From the NCBI RefSeq assembly GCF_005771525.1, contig NZ_VAVZ01000033.1:1-41838 (forward strand): a DNA stretch of 41,838 nucleotides, written 5' to 3'. Under the pieces are notes generated by a model. The model searched no databases and was not told the DNA's origin. It worked only from the letters and a program-made list of their open reading frames with translations. Shown here in pieces: positions 39,436 to 41,838 of this stretch. The stretch is from Nesterenkonia salmonea (lineage in GTDB: Bacteria; Actinomycetota; Actinomycetes; Actinomycetales; Micrococcaceae). A program made the position numbers and the translations under genes. Position 1 is the first letter of the stretch; the number at the start of each line of letters is the position of its first letter.

Positions 39436-40626
39436 TTGAGCTCACACTCCCCCGAAGAACCTGTCCCCGACCGTCAGCAGAAACCTGATGCGCTTCCCCG
39501 GGAAGCTGTCGCTGCGCCGTCGCTACCGCAGACTCTGTCCGGGTTCCGTATAGGGGTGACCTCGGACCGGCGCAGCGAAGAGCTGATCGCCGCGTTCCAA
39601 AGACGTGGAGCGGAGGTGACCCACGCTCCTGCGCTCCGTATTGCGTCACTGACGGAATCGGTCACTCTTCAGCAGGAGACCAACGCAGTAATTGCCTCGG
39701 CACCGGACTACGTCATCATCACCACCGCATATGGTATGCGCCGCTGGGCGGAAGCGGCCGAGACCTACGGCGTGTGGCCAGAGCTCTACGAGGCGCTCAG
39801 TGGTGCCAGTATTTTGGTGCGAGGGCCCAAAGCGCGTGGTGCGATCCGCGCCGCGGGTCTGGACGATGACGGGGCTGCTGAGGATGAACGCACCGACACC
39901 ATGCTGGACATGCTTCTGCAGAAGGACATTCGTGGGAAAACGGTCGCCTTTCAGCTCCACGGCATGCTGAACCATCGTCAGGTACACCGCATAGAGGACG
40001 CTGGGGCAAATGTTTGTACGGTCATGCCGTACACCTGGACCAAACCCGCTGAAGACTCTGATCTGTTGAAGATGATCAACGCCGTGATCGAGCGTCAGCT
40101 GGACATGGTCACCTTCACCGCAGCCCCGGCAGTGGAGGCTTTTCTTGGGGTAGCCCAGCAGTACGGCAAACGTGATGACCTCGTGGATGCTCTGCAATCA
40201 GATGTCTTGACGGCCGCGGTCGGGGCGGTCACTGCGAATCCTTTAGCAGACGCGGGCGTTGAAGCCATCATTCCGGACCGGTGGCGTCTTGGTGCCCTGA
40301 TCAAGAAGGTCTGCGACCATTTGGAGTCCCACCACATCGTCAGGGCGGAAACCGCACACGGTGCCATGGAGATCCGCGGTCACCAGGTGCGATTCCCGCA
40401 GAGCGAAGCTGCCCCGGTGCGGCTGCCCCCAGCACCCCTGGCGCTCCTGCGCGAACTGGTGATGGCGAATGGTGCGGTGCTCAGTAGGGACGAGCTGCTG
40501 GCAGTGTTGCCGCATTGCGACAGTGAACGTGCTCTGGAGATGCTGGTGTCCCGGTTGCGCAAGTCGCTTCAGATCTCTTCGGTGGTTCAGACCGTGGTCA
40601 AACGCGGATACCGGCTCGCTATCTGA
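39436..40626 (+). CDS. Uroporphyrinogen-III synthase domain fused to a winged-helix DNA-binding domain (NnaR-like)
   Basis: The product (about 396 residues) joins a HemD-like domain (about 35-295; GFRIGVTSDRRSEELIAAF, VTFTAAPAVEAFLGVA, VTANPLADAGVEAIIPD) to an OmpR-type winged helix (about 310-396; PPAPLALLRELVMANGAVLS, RALEMLVSRLRKSL, VVQTVVKRGYRLAI). The same fusion is known as NnaR in Streptomyces, a nitrite/nitrate regulator that works with GlnR. Whether the HemD half is enzymatic or only senses a tetrapyrrole is unclear. TTG-39436 is chosen because AAGGAG lies at 39419-39424; ATG-39358 inside cobA is an alternative. Confidence 0.82.
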   Translation: MSSHSPEEPVPDRQQKPDALPREAVAAPSLPQTLSGFRIGVTSDRRSEELIAAFQRRGAEVTHAPALRIASLTESVTLQQETNAVIASAPDYVIITTAYGMRRWAEAAETYGVWPELYEALSGASILVRGPKARGAIRAAGLDDDGAAEDERTDTMLDMLLQKDIRGKTVAFQLHGMLNHRQVHRIEDAGANVCTVMPYTWTKPAEDSDLLKMINAVIERQLDMVTFTAAPAVEAFLGVAQQYGKRDDLVDALQSDVLTAAVGAVTANPLADAGVEAIIPDRWRLGALIKKVCDHLESHHIVRAETAHGAMEIRGHQVRFPQSEAAPVRLPPAPLALLRELVMANGAVLSRDELLAVLPHCDSERALEMLVSRLRKSLQISSVVQTVVKRGYRLAI

Positions 40627-40659
40627 ACTTTCGCTTTCGACGAGCGGGCGCTCGGCCGC

Positions 40660-40695
40660 AAGGCAAAGACTGATGGCCCCATCCCTCTTTGCCTT
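40660..40695. terminator. Bidirectional terminator between the nnaR-like and nirC genes
   Basis: AAGGCAAAG (40660-40668) pairs perfectly with CTTTGCCTT (40687-40695). Inside, after a 3x3 internal loop, GATGG pairs with CCATC around CC. The two flanking genes converge on it (stops at 40626 and 40763). Confidence 0.7.
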
Positions 40696-40762
40696 CGAAC
40701 ACGTGGGTTTCCGTGTCGGCAAGGAAAGATGAGGCCGATCAGCGCAGTCCCAGACCTGGAGC

Positions 40763-41605
40763 TTACGCGCCAGCTGGAACCTTCTCTGCCTCCACCTGGA
40801 GTTCGCGGCTGGGTCCTGTGCGCCGGTGGGTGATGTAGATAGTGAGTCCCACAAACATGAGTCCGCCCAGCAGGTTGCCTAGAACGGTCGGGATCTCATT
40901 CCAGATAAGATAGTCAATGACGGTGAAGTCTCCACCCATCAGCAGCGCTACGGGAAACAGAAACATGTTCACAATGGAATGTTCGAATCCCATGTAGAAG
41001 AACAGCATGATGGGGAGCCACATGCCGATGACTTTGCCTGGGACGCTGTCCGACATCATGGCCGCGACCACTCCGGTGGAGACCATCCAGTTGCAGAGGA
41101 TCGCCCGGACGAACAACGTGAGCATGCCAGCCGCGCCGTATTCGGCGTAACCGACGGTCCTACCATGGCCAATTTCCATCAGAGCGACCCCAACTTCATC
41201 GGGTGGGGTGGCGAAACCCGTGGTGAAGTAGATGGCCATGAGCACCGCAACGGTGAAGGCTCCGAAGAAGTTCCCAAGAAATACCAGGCCCCAGTTGCGG
41301 AACATGGATTTCACGGTCACCCCGCGGCGCTTATCCAGCAGCGCTAGTGGTACGAGGGTGAAGACCCCGGTCAACAGGTCAAAACCCATCAGATACAGGA
41401 GGACGAATCCCACGGGGAAGAGCATGGCTCCCACGAGGGCGCTGCCTGTCTGCGCGGTGATAGTGATGGCGAATGCTGCTGCTAGCCCGAGGATCGCACC
41501 ACCCATATAGGCGCGGATCAAGGTGTCTCTGGTGGACATGAACGACTTTTGCGCGCCTGCGTCGATCATGCGGAGAGCCAGGTCCGACGGTTTCACATAG
41601 GACAT
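40763..41605 (-). CDS. nirC: Formate/nitrite transporter family channel, probably nitrite
   Basis: FNT proteins are pentameric channels for small anions. The 280-residue product has about six helices: YMGGAILGLAAAFAITITAQ, LVGAMLFPVGFVLLYLMGFDLLTGVF, NWGLVFLGNFFGAFTVAVLM, FVRAILCNWMVSTGVVAAMM, and MGFEHSIVNMFLFPVALLMG containing the conserved pore histidine. The soluble tail ends RRTGPSRELQVEAEKVPAGA. An AAAGAGAC site lies before the ATG. Convergence with the nirB cluster and a GlnR-like upstream site argue for nitrite over formate, although the fhs operon makes formate a possible alternative cargo. Confidence 0.88.
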   Translation of the reverse strand: MSYVKPSDLALRMIDAGAQKSFMSTRDTLIRAYMGGAILGLAAAFAITITAQTGSALVGAMLFPVGFVLLYLMGFDLLTGVFTLVPLALLDKRRGVTVKSMFRNWGLVFLGNFFGAFTVAVLMAIYFTTGFATPPDEVGVALMEIGHGRTVGYAEYGAAGMLTLFVRAILCNWMVSTGVVAAMMSDSVPGKVIGMWLPIMLFFYMGFEHSIVNMFLFPVALLMGGDFTVIDYLIWNEIPTVLGNLLGGLMFVGLTIYITHRRTGPSRELQVEAEKVPAGA

Positions 41606-41675
41606 GAGTGTCTCTTTCTAACGGAGGCAGCCCCTCACATTCGGGGCGTGGTTCATCCAACACTGCCCTGTTGCC

Positions 41676-41713
41676 GTTTCCGCGGCATTGTCAGGTCGTT
41701 AAACCAGTGATAA
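41676..41713 (-). promoter_or_regulatory. Possible GlnR-like site upstream of nirC
   Basis: On the minus strand TTATC, TTAAC, ACAAT and GAAAC occur at an exact 11-bp period (41713 down to 41676). TTAAC and GAAAC fit the gTnAC/GaAAC pattern; the other two fit poorly. The site ends 71 bp upstream of the nirC start. Confidence 0.35.
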
Positions 41714-41838
41714 TCCCGCCTCACCAACCTCCGCGGGCGTTGTGAGGAGAATGCTGCCCGCTTATCAAAGTGGGGTTATAGGCAAGAATGTGTGTACACG
41801 TTGGCCCCGGATCCTTGATCTGACGCCGATGTAGGGTC

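Noticed and set aside
39646-40197. 183-codon minus-strand frame
   Set aside because: It is antisense to the HemD-winged-helix fusion; no recognisable domain.
1-41838. CRISPR array, insertion sequence, prophage or toxin-antitoxin module
   Set aside because: No regularly spaced repeats, transposase or integrase motifs, terminal repeats or toxin partners were seen. The lone XRE gene has no adjacent toxin.

Overview
The window looks like chromosomal DNA of an actinobacterium, most likely Micrococcaceae (order Micrococcales). The evidence is a mycothiol synthase (mshD), a GlnR-type orphan regulator, a fused NUDIX/histidine-phosphatase MutT1, an actinobacterial PfkA, and the gene order secE-nusG-rplK-rplA next to tRNA-Trp and an aspartate aminotransferase. 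Base composition is moderately GC-rich by eye. The ABC-transporter lipoproteins are strikingly acidic, which would fit a halotolerant member. I see no rRNA, CRISPR array, insertion sequence or prophage.

Layout. 1-2950: secE, nusG, rplK and rplA on the minus strand with tRNA-Trp upstream. 3139-5469: aspartate aminotransferase and pfkA. 5472-7669 (minus): a YgfZ-like folate protein, a 40-residue membrane protein too short for usual gene calling, and an integral membrane protein. 7835-14811 (plus): glnR-like, mshD, mutT1-like, a small GNAT, thyA, folA, asd, a DJ-1/PfpI protein and a small XRE regulator. 15179-18730: aldo/keto reductase, two divergent sulfurtransferases, a DUF1349 protein. 18756-26243: a one-carbon locus. 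26327-33293: murB, a methionine ABC transporter (metQ-metN-metI) and a polar amino-acid ABC transporter. 33394-34540: two MaoC/HotDog proteins and a small DUF3188-like membrane protein. 34581-41605: nitrite assimilation and siroheme synthesis.

Two regions are most worth attention. The one-carbon locus holds a DmdA/GcvT-like tetrahydrofolate-dependent methyltransferase, a MetF-family reductase and formate-THF ligase in one tight operon, a divergent IclR regulator, and a dimethylglycine-oxidase-like flavoprotein. Together they look like an inducible route that strips methyl groups onto THF and oxidises them to formate with ATP recovery. A 40-bp imperfect palindrome sits midway between the regulator and the operon.

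The nitrite region has nirB-cobA-(HemD/winged-helix regulator) on one strand, nirD-cbiX divergent on the other, and a convergent formate/nitrite channel gene. The nirB upstream region carries pentamers spaced exactly 11 bp apart that match the known GlnR box, and a glnR-like gene lies in this same window. Several genes (mshD, mutT1-like, GNAT, thyA, asd, the mercaptopyruvate sulfurtransferase, murB and the 40-residue protein) have a TANNNT -10 hexamer six or seven bases before the start codon, so they are probably translated from leaderless transcripts.
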